A program made the position numbers and the translations under genes. Positions 16,306 to 25,200 of a DNA stretch of 29,233 nt are shown piece by piece. Origin of the DNA: an uncultured Clostridia bacterium. GTDB taxonomy: Bacteria; Bacillota; Clostridia; Peptostreptococcales; Anaerovoracaceae. The notes under the pieces were generated by a model. It had not been told where the DNA came from. It saw nothing but the letters and a program-made list of their open reading frames with translations, and made no database searches. The stretch covers positions 1 to 29,233 of the forward strand of contig CAKQUI010000014.1 in the NCBI GenBank assembly GCA_934277495.1. Reading direction: 5' to 3'. Positions within the stretch are counted from its first letter, which is position 1. Every line of letters starts with the position of its first letter.

Positions 16306-16845
16306 ATGGGACAGTTTCATGCGACAACTATCGTAGCAGTCAGACGAAGCAAAGACGATATATGCATCGGAGGCGACGGACAGGTCACGATGGGTGAAAC
16401 AGCCATAATGAAGAATGGTGCAAAAAAAGTAAAGAAAATATACAGGAATTCGATAATAACAGGATTCGCAGGTTCTGTGGCAGATGCATTCTCGCTGACA
16501 GAGAAATTCGAAAGCAAGCTGGATGAACACGGCGGCAATCTCAAGAGGGCTGCAGTGGCACTGGCGCAGCTCTGGCGTTCAGACAAGGCGGCAAGGAACC
16601 TTGAGGCTCTCATGATCGTAGCCGACAAGGAAGATCTGCTTGTGATCTCCGGTACAGGAGAAGTTATCGAACCGGACCAGCCTTTCGTAGCAATAGGCTC
16701 AGGCGGCAACTACGCATATGCGGCAGCCAATGCACTTTACAACAATACAGAGCTTGGTGCCGAAGATATAGTGAGAAAATCGCTTGAGATCGCAGCATCG
16801 ATATGTGTATATACTAATGACAATATTTCAGTAGAAAAATTATAG
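16306..16845 (+). CDS. hslV: ATP-dependent protease peptidase subunit HslV (ClpQ)
   Basis: Proteasome-like N-terminal-nucleophile peptidase of the HslUV complex. The 179-residue protein starts MGQFHATTIVAVRR; T7 is the expected catalytic threonine, exposed after removal of a six-residue propeptide. This resembles Thermotoga-type HslV rather than E. coli (processed after Met1). The core motifs GGDGQVTMG, GFAGSVADAFSL, LEALMIVAD and AIGSGGNYAYAAA are all present. The start is ATG at 16306 with AAGGAGGT 7 nt upstream; the frame is open further upstream inside topA, but that extension has no support. Its TAG overlaps the ribosome binding site of hslU. Confidence 0.95.
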   Translation: MGQFHATTIVAVRRSKDDICIGGDGQVTMGETAIMKNGAKKVKKIYRNSIITGFAGSVADAFSLTEKFESKLDEHGGNLKRAAVALAQLWRSDKAARNLEALMIVADKEDLLVISGTGEVIEPDQPFVAIGSGGNYAYAAANALYNNTELGAEDIVRKSLEIAASICVYTNDNISVEKL

Positions 16846-16856
16846 GAGGTGTGCAA

Positions 16857-18296
16857 ATGGCTAATAAATTATATCAGATGACACCTAAAGAGATCGTACA
16901 GGAACTTGATAAATATATAATCGGACAGGACGAAGCCAAGAAATCCGTAGCTATAGCCCTGAGAAACAGATACAGGAGAAGCCTGCTGTCCGATGAGCTG
17001 AGAGAGGAGATAACTCCTAAGAACATACTGATGATGGGACCTACAGGATGCGGTAAGACCGAGATCGCAAGGAGACTTGCCAAACTGATGGATGCACCGT
17101 TCGTCAAGGTGGAGGCTACCAAATTCACTGAAGTCGGATATGTAGGCAGGGATGTGGATTCGATGATACGTGATCTTGTTGAGGCGTCTATCAGGATCAC
17201 AAAACAGTCTATGCTGGAGGAAAAGTATTCCATAGCTGACGAGATCGTTGAAGAGAAGATAATCGAAGCTATAATCCCTGGCAAAAAAAAGAAAACAGAG
17301 TCCGGCAAGAACAGAGGACCTTTCGATTTCATCCTGGGAAACAGCGGTTATCTTAGCCAGAAGGAAGAGTACGAACAGCAGCAACAGCAGCAGGCAGCAC
17401 TGGAAGGCGAAGGCATGGATACTGAGCTTGCCAGGGAGCAGGTGAAGCAGCAGCTCAAGGAAGGTCTTCTGGAAGACCAGTATATAGAGATACAGGTGAC
17501 AGAGTCGCCAAAGACCAACCAGCTGGATCTTGGCAATGAGAGTATGAGCATCGCCATCGGCAATATATTCGGCGATATGGCTCCGAAAAAAACAAAAACA
17601 AAGAAGGTCAAGGTCAAAGAAGCCAGAAAGATACTCCGTGAGGAAGAGGCCCAGAACCTCATAGATATGGATCAGGTCACAGATGATGCGCTGCATAATG
17701 CCGAGCAGAACGGTATCATATTCATAGATGAGATAGACAAGATAGCATCAGGTTCAGGTTACAGGAGCGGAGCCGATGTTTCCAGGGAAGGCGTCCAGAG
17801 GGATATACTGCCTATCGTCGAGGGAAGTGTTGTCAATACCAAGCACGGACCTGTCAAGACAGATCATATCCTGTTCATAGGTGCAGGCGCATTCCATACA
17901 GCCAAACCTACAGACCTAATACCTGAACTGCAGGGTCGTTTCCCTATCAGAGTGGAACTTGAGAACCTCGACAAAGATACATTCGTCAAGATACTCACTG
18001 TTCCTGAAAACGCTCTTCTCAAACAGCACAAAGCTCTGCTTGAGACAGAAGGCGTTGGCATCGAGTTCACAGATGGAGCTGTAGACGAGATCGCAGAGAT
18101 GGCGTTCATGATGAACGAGCAGACTGAGAATATCGGTGCAAGACGTCTCCATACCATACTGGAGAAGCTGCTGGAAGACATATCTTTCAATATACCGGAT
18201 ATCGATGACGAGAAGATAGTCATAGATCAGGAATACGTCAAAGAAAAATTCGAAGAGAAGATACATCCGGAGGATATCGACAGATATATACTGTAG
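16857..18296 (+). CDS. hslU: ATP-dependent protease ATPase subunit HslU (ClpY)
   Basis: AAA+ unfoldase that feeds substrates into HslV. It is 479 residues: Walker A GPTGCGKT at 61-68, pore-loop GYVGRDV near 92, an inserted intermediate domain (about 110-245) containing a short glutamine run and many charged residues, Walker B IIFIDEID near 285-292, and the sensor/C-terminal domain with ENIGARRLHTILEKLLEDI. It ends in the RYIL sequence typical of HslU tails that dock into HslV. ATG at 16857 is chosen over a GTG at 16851 because the AGGAGGT site ends at 16850, directly against that GTG. It is the last gene of the long operon, followed by a strong terminator. Confidence 0.96.
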   Translation: MANKLYQMTPKEIVQELDKYIIGQDEAKKSVAIALRNRYRRSLLSDELREEITPKNILMMGPTGCGKTEIARRLAKLMDAPFVKVEATKFTEVGYVGRDVDSMIRDLVEASIRITKQSMLEEKYSIADEIVEEKIIEAIIPGKKKKTESGKNRGPFDFILGNSGYLSQKEEYEQQQQQQAALEGEGMDTELAREQVKQQLKEGLLEDQYIEIQVTESPKTNQLDLGNESMSIAIGNIFGDMAPKKTKTKKVKVKEARKILREEEAQNLIDMDQVTDDALHNAEQNGIIFIDEIDKIASGSGYRSGADVSREGVQRDILPIVEGSVVNTKHGPVKTDHILFIGAGAFHTAKPTDLIPELQGRFPIRVELENLDKDTFVKILTVPENALLKQHKALLETEGVGIEFTDGAVDEIAEMAFMMNEQTENIGARRLHTILEKLLEDISFNIPDIDDEKIVIDQEYVKEKFEEKIHPEDIDRYIL

Positions 18297-18360
18297 AAGA
18301 AATCTGCGGCAGAAATTTTCTTCCGGTTAGTACAGAAAACAGCAACATAAACAATATGAT

Positions 18361-18411
18361 ACTGCTCTGTAACGATTCGATCACAGATAAACGTTGCAGA
18401 GCAGTTTTTTT
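18361..18411 (+). terminator. Intrinsic terminator after hslU
   Basis: A 14-bp stem, ACTGCTCTGTAACG (18361-18374) with CGTTGCAGAGCAGT (18392-18405), contains one G-U pair and a 17-nt loop and is followed by seven T. It ends the yraN-to-hslU operon, so codY is expressed from its own promoter. The rest of the 330-bp gap before codY holds that promoter and a palindrome. Confidence 0.92.
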
Positions 18412-18522
18412 AAAAACATCAAAACAGCAAAATAGTATTATTTTTTCGGCATACAAGACAAAAAGATACGAAAAATCATAAAATATAAAAGCAAGTTTGT
18501 GTCAATTGTGTGAAAGGTGGAA

Positions 18523-18537
18523 ACTTTTTCGAAAAGT
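18523..18537. promoter_or_regulatory. Candidate CodY-box palindrome upstream of codY
   Basis: ACTTTT-TCG-AAAAGT is a perfect 6+6 palindrome. By my count it matches the published CodY consensus AATTTTCWGAAAATT at 11 of 15 positions. It lies about 50-63 bp before the predicted codY transcription start, upstream of the -35. Autoregulation is inference. Confidence 0.4.
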
Positions 18538-18550
18538 CTAAATAAATGTA

Positions 18551-18579
18551 TTGTCTTGTTAAAAAAAAGACGGTATAAT
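18551..18579 (+). promoter_or_regulatory. Sigma-A promoter of codY
   Basis: TTGTCT (18551-18556), 17 bp, TATAAT (18574-18579). The predicted start is near 18586, about 40 nt before the codY ATG. GTCTT (18553-18557) and AAGAC (18567-18571) form a short inverted repeat overlapping the -35 and the spacer. Confidence 0.8.
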
Positions 18580-18626
18580 ATAGGCTGAGCTTACAAAATA
18601 AATTTAATCAATAGTTGAGGTATAGT

Positions 18627-19403
18627 ATGAGTGATATTTTAAACAAAGTGAGAAAACTGAACTGGCTTTTACAGGAAAGCCCTACCGGTGCATTTTCATT
18701 CAATGACATGTGCGGTATTTTAAGCGACCTTATGGATTCGAACGTATATGTTCTTACTGCCAAAGGTAAAGTTATCGGAGTAAACTACAAGATCAGATCC
18801 GACAGTTTCGCCATCCCGGATCCAGAGACAGGTACAGAGACACTCCCTGCAGAATACAACCAGGAACTGATGAGTGTCAGAGAGACTACAGCCAATCTGT
18901 CAGGTGAAGAGGCTCTGAAGGTGTTCAAATACGATTATGATACATCGGACAAGCTTCACACTATAATCCCTATCGTGGGAGGCGGCAAGAGATGGGGTAC
19001 TCTGGTGATGACAAGATATACACCGGCGTTCACTGATGAGGATCTTGTTCTCGGAGAATACGGAGCTACTGTAATAGGTCTGGAGATCCAGAGACAGAAG
19101 TCGCTTGAAGAAGAAGAAGAAGAAAGGCAGATCGCAATGGTGCAGATGGCCATAGGCACACTGTCTTATTCAGAAGTAGAGGCTGTACAGCAGATATTTG
19201 CAGAGCTGGACGGCAATGAAGGCCTTCTGGTAGCCAGCAAGATAGCAGACCGTTCAGGCATCACAAGATCGGTAATAGTCAATGCACTCAGGAAACTGGA
19301 AAGTGCCGGTGTTATCGAATCACGTTCTCTCGGCATGAAGGGAACAAGGATCAAGATCATCAACGACAAGTTCAAGGACGAGCTTGCCAAGATGAAGATG
19401 TAG
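18627..19403 (+). CDS. codY: GTP- and branched-chain-amino-acid-sensing transcriptional regulator CodY
   Basis: Global regulator that represses nutrient-limitation genes when isoleucine/leucine/valine and GTP are abundant. The 258-residue length matches Bacillus CodY (259). The N-terminal GAF-type effector domain (about 1-155) includes RKLNWLLQESPTGAFSFNDM. A linker helix with six glutamates in a row follows (161-166). The winged helix-turn-helix is at about 200-245, where ASKIADRSGITRSVIVNALR and the following KLESAGVIESRSLGMKGT are nearly identical to the known family sequence. The start is ATG at 18627 with TTGAGG 6 nt upstream; a TTG at 18615 lies in that site itself. It follows hslU, as in Bacillus, but has its own promoter and terminator. 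Confidence 0.97.
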   Translation: MSDILNKVRKLNWLLQESPTGAFSFNDMCGILSDLMDSNVYVLTAKGKVIGVNYKIRSDSFAIPDPETGTETLPAEYNQELMSVRETTANLSGEEALKVFKYDYDTSDKLHTIIPIVGGGKRWGTLVMTRYTPAFTDEDLVLGEYGATVIGLEIQRQKSLEEEEEERQIAMVQMAIGTLSYSEVEAVQQIFAELDGNEGLLVASKIADRSGITRSVIVNALRKLESAGVIESRSLGMKGTRIKIINDKFKDELAKMKM

Positions 19404-19442
19404 CAGACAGTCTGCATATCAAAACTCAAAAACGTAACAAAG

Positions 19443-19483
19443 AAAACCTGCGCTGCATATCAATGTAGTACGCAGGTTTTTTT
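19443..19483 (+). terminator. Intrinsic terminator after codY
   Basis: AAAACCTGCG (19443-19452) pairs with CGCAGGTTTT (19471-19480), with a second short stem (CTGCAT/ATGTAG) inside the loop and a seven-T run to 19483. Only 25 bp separate it from the yunB start, so any yunB promoter must overlap this region or lie inside codY. Confidence 0.9.
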
Positions 19484-19508
19484 CTGCCTGCAGATATGGA
19501 GGCATGCG

Positions 19509-20186
19509 ATGAAATGCTGCAGCAGGAGAAAAAAGAACAGAATCAGACGCAGACCCAGGAAGGCTTCAGCAGTGGCTCTCGCCGTTTTTGCCGCAGTTTT
19601 CATATCAGCGCTTTGCATGATGCACAGCATAGTGGGACCGAACATAGAAGAGACAGCACGCATTAAGGCGACTGCGATAGTATCGAGGACTGTGAATCAG
19701 GCCCTGGCTGAAGAACTTGAAAAAATAAATGACGGCGACAGTCTGTTTGACGAAAAGAGGAACGGCAGCGGGACACTTGAAATGGTCCAGGCAGATTCAG
19801 TGCGCATCAATATGCTGATGTCGCAGCTTTCCATGAATATACAGGATCGTTTTTCGGATATGGGCAGAGAGGATTTCCTGGTGTCGCTTGGTACGCTTCT
19901 GGGCAGCAGAGTGCTTTCCCAGACAGGACCTTATGTCACAGTTACAGTAGTTCCTATGAGCGTATCATCCATGGATTTCAAAACGGAATTCGAGACACAG
20001 GGCATAAACCAGACAAAATACAAGATATATGTGATCCTGGAATGTCGTGTGAAAATGCTGGCGCCTTTTTCCACAGGGATATTCAAAACAAAGAACACAG
20101 TCCTCGCAGCTGAGACCGTTATACTTGGCAGTGTGCCGGACAGTTATGTGCAGGTGCCGAAAGATGACATACTCGATGCCACATGA
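19509..20186 (+). CDS. yunB: Sporulation protein YunB family
   Basis: A 225-residue membrane-anchored protein matching the YunB family, a sporulation protein of Bacillus (member of the mother-cell sigma-E regulon) whose biochemical role is not known. A very basic N-terminus (about 1-19, rich in R and K) is followed by one transmembrane helix (about 20-41), and then a soluble domain with ETARIKATAIVSRTVNQAL (residues 48-66), GPYVTVTVVPMSVSSMDFKT and the C-terminal FKTKNTVLAAETVILGSVPDSYVQV, which are the recognisable family segments. GGAGG stands 6-10 nt before the ATG. I see no convincing sigma-E promoter in the short gap after the codY terminator. The gene suggests the organism forms, or its ancestors formed, endospores. 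Confidence 0.85.
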   Translation: MKCCSRRKKNRIRRRPRKASAVALAVFAAVFISALCMMHSIVGPNIEETARIKATAIVSRTVNQALAEELEKINDGDSLFDEKRNGSGTLEMVQADSVRINMLMSQLSMNIQDRFSDMGREDFLVSLGTLLGSRVLSQTGPYVTVTVVPMSVSSMDFKTEFETQGINQTKYKIYVILECRVKMLAPFSTGIFKTKNTVLAAETVILGSVPDSYVQVPKDDILDAT

Positions 20187-20250
20187 TGCTGACAGGCAGC
20201 AGACTGCAGGCAGGACAGAAACATTGACAGATGCACATATCACATGAATG

Positions 20251-20265
20251 TGGTATTATATAAGC
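20251..20265 (+). promoter_or_regulatory. Extended -10 promoter giving a leaderless hflX transcript
   Basis: TGGTATTAT (20251-20259) is an extended -10 element. Transcription would begin about 7 nt later, at or next to the hflX ATG at 20266. A TTGACA at 20224-20229 is 24 bp from this -10, too far to serve as its -35. No Shine-Dalgarno sequence is present. Confidence 0.5.
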
Positions 20266-21546
20266 ATGCTTAGATTTAACGAAAACAATGAGATAATACA
20301 GGACGAAAACTACAGAGGCATCATCGTAGGACTTCAGCTCAAAGAGGATATCACATATTCCATGGATGAGCTGCAGGGACTGGCAGAGGCAGACAATGTC
20401 GAAGTCATCGGCCGCATCATACAGTCGCTGGAAAAACCAAATACAGCGACCCTCATAGGCAAAGGCAAGGTGGAGGAGCTTGCTGAAATGTGCCGCAATA
20501 TGGAGGCCGACATGGTGATATTCGATACAGAACTGTCGGGCGTGCAGATAAGAAACCTTGAGGATGTCACAGGAGTCAGAGTCATAGACAGGACGATACT
20601 GATCCTTGATATATTTGCAGACAGAGCAGTTTCCAAAGAAGGAAAACTTCAGGTGGAGCTGGCGCAGCTCCAGTACAGGATGCCAAGGCTGACAGGTTTC
20701 GGAAGATCCCTTTCAAGACTTGGAGGCGGCATAGGCACAAGAGGTCCCGGAGAAAAGAAACTGGAGACCGACAGGCGCCATATCGCAGGCAGGATAGACG
20801 ACATCAAGGCAGAACTTCGCAAACTCGGGAAAACAAGGCAGCTTCAGCGCAGCAGCAGAGAAAGATCCGGGATTCCTGTAGTGGCTCTGGTGGGATATAC
20901 CAACTCAGGCAAGTCAGCCATAATGAACAGACTGCTGGCCGTTTCTGAAAAAGAAGACAAGACAGTGGATTCAAAGGACATGCTTTTTGCGACGCTCGAC
21001 ACCCAGCACCGAAAGATAACGCTGGAGCAGGGCAGTGAATTCATACTGATAGATACGGTCGGCTTTGTCAGCAAACTGCCCCACGGACTTGTGGAAGCAT
21101 TCAAATCCACGCTGGAAGAAGTGAAATATGCCGATCTGCTGATACATGTGGTGGACAGCTCATACGAAAACTATGACTTCCACATGGATATAACGGATCG
21201 TGTCATATCGCAGCTTGGCGCAGGCGACAAGAACCGCATCACCGTGTACAATAAAGCAGACATAGCAGTAAATGAGCCGGTGGACGCCAGCGGAGGCAAG
21301 TCCATATGCATATCCGCAAAAACAGGATATCATGTCGATGAGCTCATAAAGATGATAAAGGAAGAAATCTTCGGCAGCAGGATAAAGACCAGACTCCTTA
21401 TCCCATATGACAAAGGCAGCGCAGTATCATATCTGTGCGATAACGCCAGCATATCGTCAATAAGATATGAAGCGGAAGGCACAGTCCTCGAAGGCGAATT
21501 TTCACAGGAAGATTTCGGGAAATACAGGAAATATGAAATTATATAA
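20266..21546 (+). CDS. hflX: GTPase HflX (ribosome-associated)
   Basis: Obg-HflX-type GTPase; HflX binds the 50S subunit and splits stalled ribosomes under stress. It is 426 residues. The N-terminal HflX domain (about 18-190) has the family sequences RGIIVGLQL, LIGKGKVEEL and GGGIGTRGPGEKKLETDRR. The GTPase domain has G1 GYTNSGKSAIMNRL near 208-221, G3 DTVGF near 263 and G4 NKAD. The start is uncertain: ATG at 20266 (MLRFNEN) or an in-frame ATG at 20248. Neither has a ribosome binding site, and no other start codon exists before the conserved domain. The extended -10 at 20251-20259 fits leaderless initiation at 20266. The last 14 nt overlap yigZ. Confidence 0.93.
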   Translation: MLRFNENNEIIQDENYRGIIVGLQLKEDITYSMDELQGLAEADNVEVIGRIIQSLEKPNTATLIGKGKVEELAEMCRNMEADMVIFDTELSGVQIRNLEDVTGVRVIDRTILILDIFADRAVSKEGKLQVELAQLQYRMPRLTGFGRSLSRLGGGIGTRGPGEKKLETDRRHIAGRIDDIKAELRKLGKTRQLQRSSRERSGIPVVALVGYTNSGKSAIMNRLLAVSEKEDKTVDSKDMLFATLDTQHRKITLEQGSEFILIDTVGFVSKLPHGLVEAFKSTLEEVKYADLLIHVVDSSYENYDFHMDITDRVISQLGAGDKNRITVYNKADIAVNEPVDASGGKSICISAKTGYHVDELIKMIKEEIFGSRIKTRLLIPYDKGSAVSYLCDNASISSIRYEAEGTVLEGEFSQEDFGKYRKYEII

Positions 21547-22183
21547 CACAGTAAGAAATGAAGCAGAAGCTTCTCAGATAATAGAAAAATCAAAGTTCAC
21601 AGCACATGTCAGACCAGTGCAGACACGGGAGGAGGCAGAAAGTTTCATAACTGAAATAAAAAACAGCTACAAGGACGCTACACACAATGTCCCGGCCATG
21701 GTCATAGGAGACAAGTTCCAGATACAGTGGGCCAGCGACGACGGAGAACCCCAGGGCACATCCGGAGCACCCATCGTGCAGATGCTGGTCAAGGAAGAGA
21801 TAACGAATGTAGTCATAGTAGTAACGAGATATTTCGGCGGCATCAAGCTGGGCACAGGAGGTCTTGTCAGAGCGTACACCAGCAGCGCCAAGCTGGGACT
21901 TGAGGCAGCAGGGATATGCAGCGTGCAGGAAGTATGCCGGATGAAGATAAGTATTGAATATACCAGCCTTGCAAAACTTCAGAGCATGGCAGCGCAGACT
22001 CTTGAAACAGACACACCTCCTCAGGGAGAATTCACAATAGAAGACGCCGCCTACAGCGACAAAGTGGTGCTGGATATCAGGACACTGCCGGAAAACGAAG
22101 AACATGTCAGGAACATATTTGCAAATGTCACGTCAGGAAGTGCCGAAGTCATCGAAGCAGAAACTGTCTGCGAGAAGGTATAG
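21533..22183 (+). CDS. yigZ: YigZ/IMPACT family protein (UPF0029)
   Basis: A 216-residue member of the YigZ/IMPACT family. The conserved N-terminal domain (about 1-125) carries the hallmark ASDDGEPQGTSGAP at 68-80 and VTRYFGGIKLGTGGLVRAY at 97-115; a ferredoxin-like DUF1949 domain follows (about 137-205). Eukaryotic IMPACT regulates the kinase GCN2; the bacterial function is unsettled. The start is ATG at 21533, within the last codons of hflX, with AGGA 4-7 nt upstream; a longer frame from 21467 lies wholly inside hflX. There is no terminator between this gene and the giant repeat-protein gene 61 nt downstream, so they may share a transcript. Confidence 0.92.
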   Translation: MKLYNTVRNEAEASQIIEKSKFTAHVRPVQTREEAESFITEIKNSYKDATHNVPAMVIGDKFQIQWASDDGEPQGTSGAPIVQMLVKEEITNVVIVVTRYFGGIKLGTGGLVRAYTSSAKLGLEAAGICSVQEVCRMKISIEYTSLAKLQSMAAQTLETDTPPQGEFTIEDAAYSDKVVLDIRTLPENEEHVRNIFANVTSGSAEVIEAETVCEKV

Positions 22184-22244
22184 ACTACGGCAGCTCCACA
22201 TATGAGAAAAGACATAGAGCATTGATTTGAAAGAGGTGGATACA

Positions 22245-25200
22245 TTGGAAAAATTGAGGATTTCATGTGGAGAATGGGGTTCGTGCTTCTGGGAGATAGA
22301 CAGCGACGGTATGCTTTCCATAGGGGAGGGAACAGGCTACAGTCTGCTGCAGACAGGCGACGCTCCATGGTACAGATACAGAGATTCGATAAAAAGCATA
22401 AGATTTTCGGGAAAGGCGTCGGTGACGTACGGCGGCAGGCTCAGCTATATGTTCTGCGGATGCAGCAGTGCGGTCTTTGCAGATTTTGCAGGGCTTGACA
22501 CCGCAAATGCAGAGGCGATGAACAGCATGTTCCATTCATGCAGTTCCCTTGAAAAAATAAATTTCGGAGATACATTCGATACAGGCAGAGTCAGGAATAT
22601 GAGCCGTATGTTTTTCGGCTGCAGCTCCCTTGATGAAATAGATCTTTCATCTTTTGACACGGCTGCCGTCATGGACATGGGCTCTATGTTCGAAGGGTGT
22701 GAAAAACTGCAGTCACTGGATCTTAGCAGTTTTTCGACAGGAAGCCTGATAAGCATGAGCCGTATGTTCGGCAACTGCAGAGCACTGAAAGAGCTGGATC
22801 TTTCGACCTTCGACACATCTAAAGTCACAGGTATGTCGGGACTGTTTTCGGGCTGCACAGGCCTTGAGCAGATAGATATATCTGCTCTTGATACATCCAG
22901 CGCCATAAACATGATAAGTATGTTCAGCAGCTGCGAAAGTCTCAGAGAGCTGGATCTTTCATCATTCAGGACGCATCGTGTCACCGATATGTCATGGATG
23001 TTCTGCGGATGCAGGAACCTGAAAAAACTCGACATTTCATCATTTGATACATCCGGCGTCACAGACATGTCGTGCATGTTCTTTACATGCAGGTCTCTGG
23101 AGGAACTTGACCTTTCAGGCTTCGACGTTTCCAGGACAGTCAATATGGATAATATGTTCATGTACTGTTCGAGTCTGAGGTGCCTTGATCTTTCCGGCTT
23201 CGACACAACAGGCGCTGAAAATATGAAAGATATGTTCACAGGATGCGACAGCCTGTCGTCTGTACACACAGGGCCATTATTCGATTTCCACATAGAAAGT
23301 GAAAACGGGTGTTTCCTTCCTGAGGCGCAGATATCGTCAGGGAGCGGAGCTCCTTCGTGGATAAGAGCATCAGACACGGCAGCAGTCACTGCTGATTCGG
23401 TGAGATCCTGCGAAGACGAGATATATTATATCAGAGGCAGGAAATTCCGTGTCAGCTACGAAGCCAGCGGAGGCACAGGAAGCATGGCTGACTGCGGCGG
23501 ATTTTTCGATGCCGAATCGACGCCGGAGGCAGGCGACAGTGGATTCAAGCCGCTTCCGGGATATGTATTCAAGGAATGGAACACAGGCAGGGGCAGGAAC
23601 GGCAGATCCTACAGACCTGGCGAGAAACTGGCGCCGCTGTGCACAGATGTGGTGCTCCACGCTGTATGGGCGTCTTCACCTACGATATCGAGACCTGAAA
23701 AACCGCCTCAGATATCCTACGGCAGCAGACTTGATCTGAGATTCCCATATATCGGAGAAAACAACGGCGAGATCACGGAAAAAGGCGTGGAGATCAGCCG
23801 TGACGGTCAGGAATGGAGCCGGTATGACACTGACAGCATACCGGAAGTTTCAGACAGCGGAAGCTGGATAAGATACTACGCTTCGAATTTTGCAGGCACT
23901 GCGTATACAGATCCGGTGCAGATATCGGTAGCAAGAGGCAGATACGACATGAGCCATGTCAGATGGAACTGCAGATCTTTTGAATATGATGGAACCCAGA
24001 AATCAGTCAGACTTGAAGGACTTCCGGAAGGAGTCACTGCAGAGTATTCCGGCAGCGAAGCTGTATCGGCAGGCAGATATACAGCATCAGTCGTACTCAG
24101 GACTGACGACGAAAACTATGAGCCTCCGGGCACCGTGGCTGATTTCACATGGGAGATAAGACGTGCGTCCTATGATATGCGCAGTATCAGATGGAACTGC
24201 AGCGGGCCTTTTGTGTATGACGGCAGTGAGAAAACAGTCGAAATAGAAAATCTGCCGGAAGGAGTCACTGCTTTTTACCGGGGCAGCCGCCAGACAGATG
24301 CAGGCAGATACGTTGCGAAAGCAGTTTTCAGGATAGAAGACACAGAAAATTACAGAGTGCCGGATATACAGACTTTCCAGTGGGAGATAATCAAGGCGGA
24401 CTACGATATGAGCAGTGTCCGCTGGGATTATGATGCACCTCTGCCTTACAGCGGAGAACTCAGAAGAGTTACTCTTGCAGGACTTCCGGAGGGCGTCACT
24501 GCTACATATTACGGCAATACAGGTATCGCAGCAGGCAGATATGAAGCCTCGGCAGCTTTGCATGCAGGCGACAGGAAAAACTACAATACCCCTGTCACAG
24601 ACAGTCTGGAATGGGAGATCTCAAAAGCTGTATATGACATGGGCAGCGTACACTGGAAGTATGTCGAAGAGCCTGTGTATGACGGATATGTCAAAACAGT
24701 TGTACTCGACGGACTGCCGGAAGGCGTTACAGCAGAATATGACGGCAGCAGCGCAGTAGATGCAGGCAGTTATCATGCATCTGCAGTTTTATCATGGGAC
24801 AGGGAAAATTATGAGCCTCCTGAGATCGAAGATTTCAGCTGGGAAATAAAAAAGGCTTCATATGATCTCAGCACAGTGCGCTGGAACTACAGCGAGCCTT
24901 TTACATATGACGGTATCGCCAAAAATGTATCGCTGGCCGGTCTGCCTGAAAGTATCAAAGCTGTTTACAGCGGCAGCTGGGCGTCGGATGCAGGCTCGTA
25001 CAGAGCTGAAGTCGATCTCGAGCCAAGGGACCCTGACAACTATGAAAAACCTGAGATGGAGGGAATCGACTGGAGCATTTCAAAATGCCGCTGTGATATG
25101 TCGCACGCTATGTGGGATTTCGATGATGATATAGTATATGACGGAACAGAAAAAACGATCAGGATAACAGGACTGCCGGAAGGTGTCACGGCGTCGTACA

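Noticed and set aside
20224..20259. TTGACA as the -35 of the hflX promoter
   Set aside because: It is 24 bp from the only good -10, well outside the 16-18 bp range, and no other -10 fits at the right distance.
22184..22244. A missing signal peptide encoded just upstream in another frame of the giant gene
   Set aside because: The only ATG-started frame there is MRKDIEH followed by a stop, with no hydrophobic stretch in any frame.
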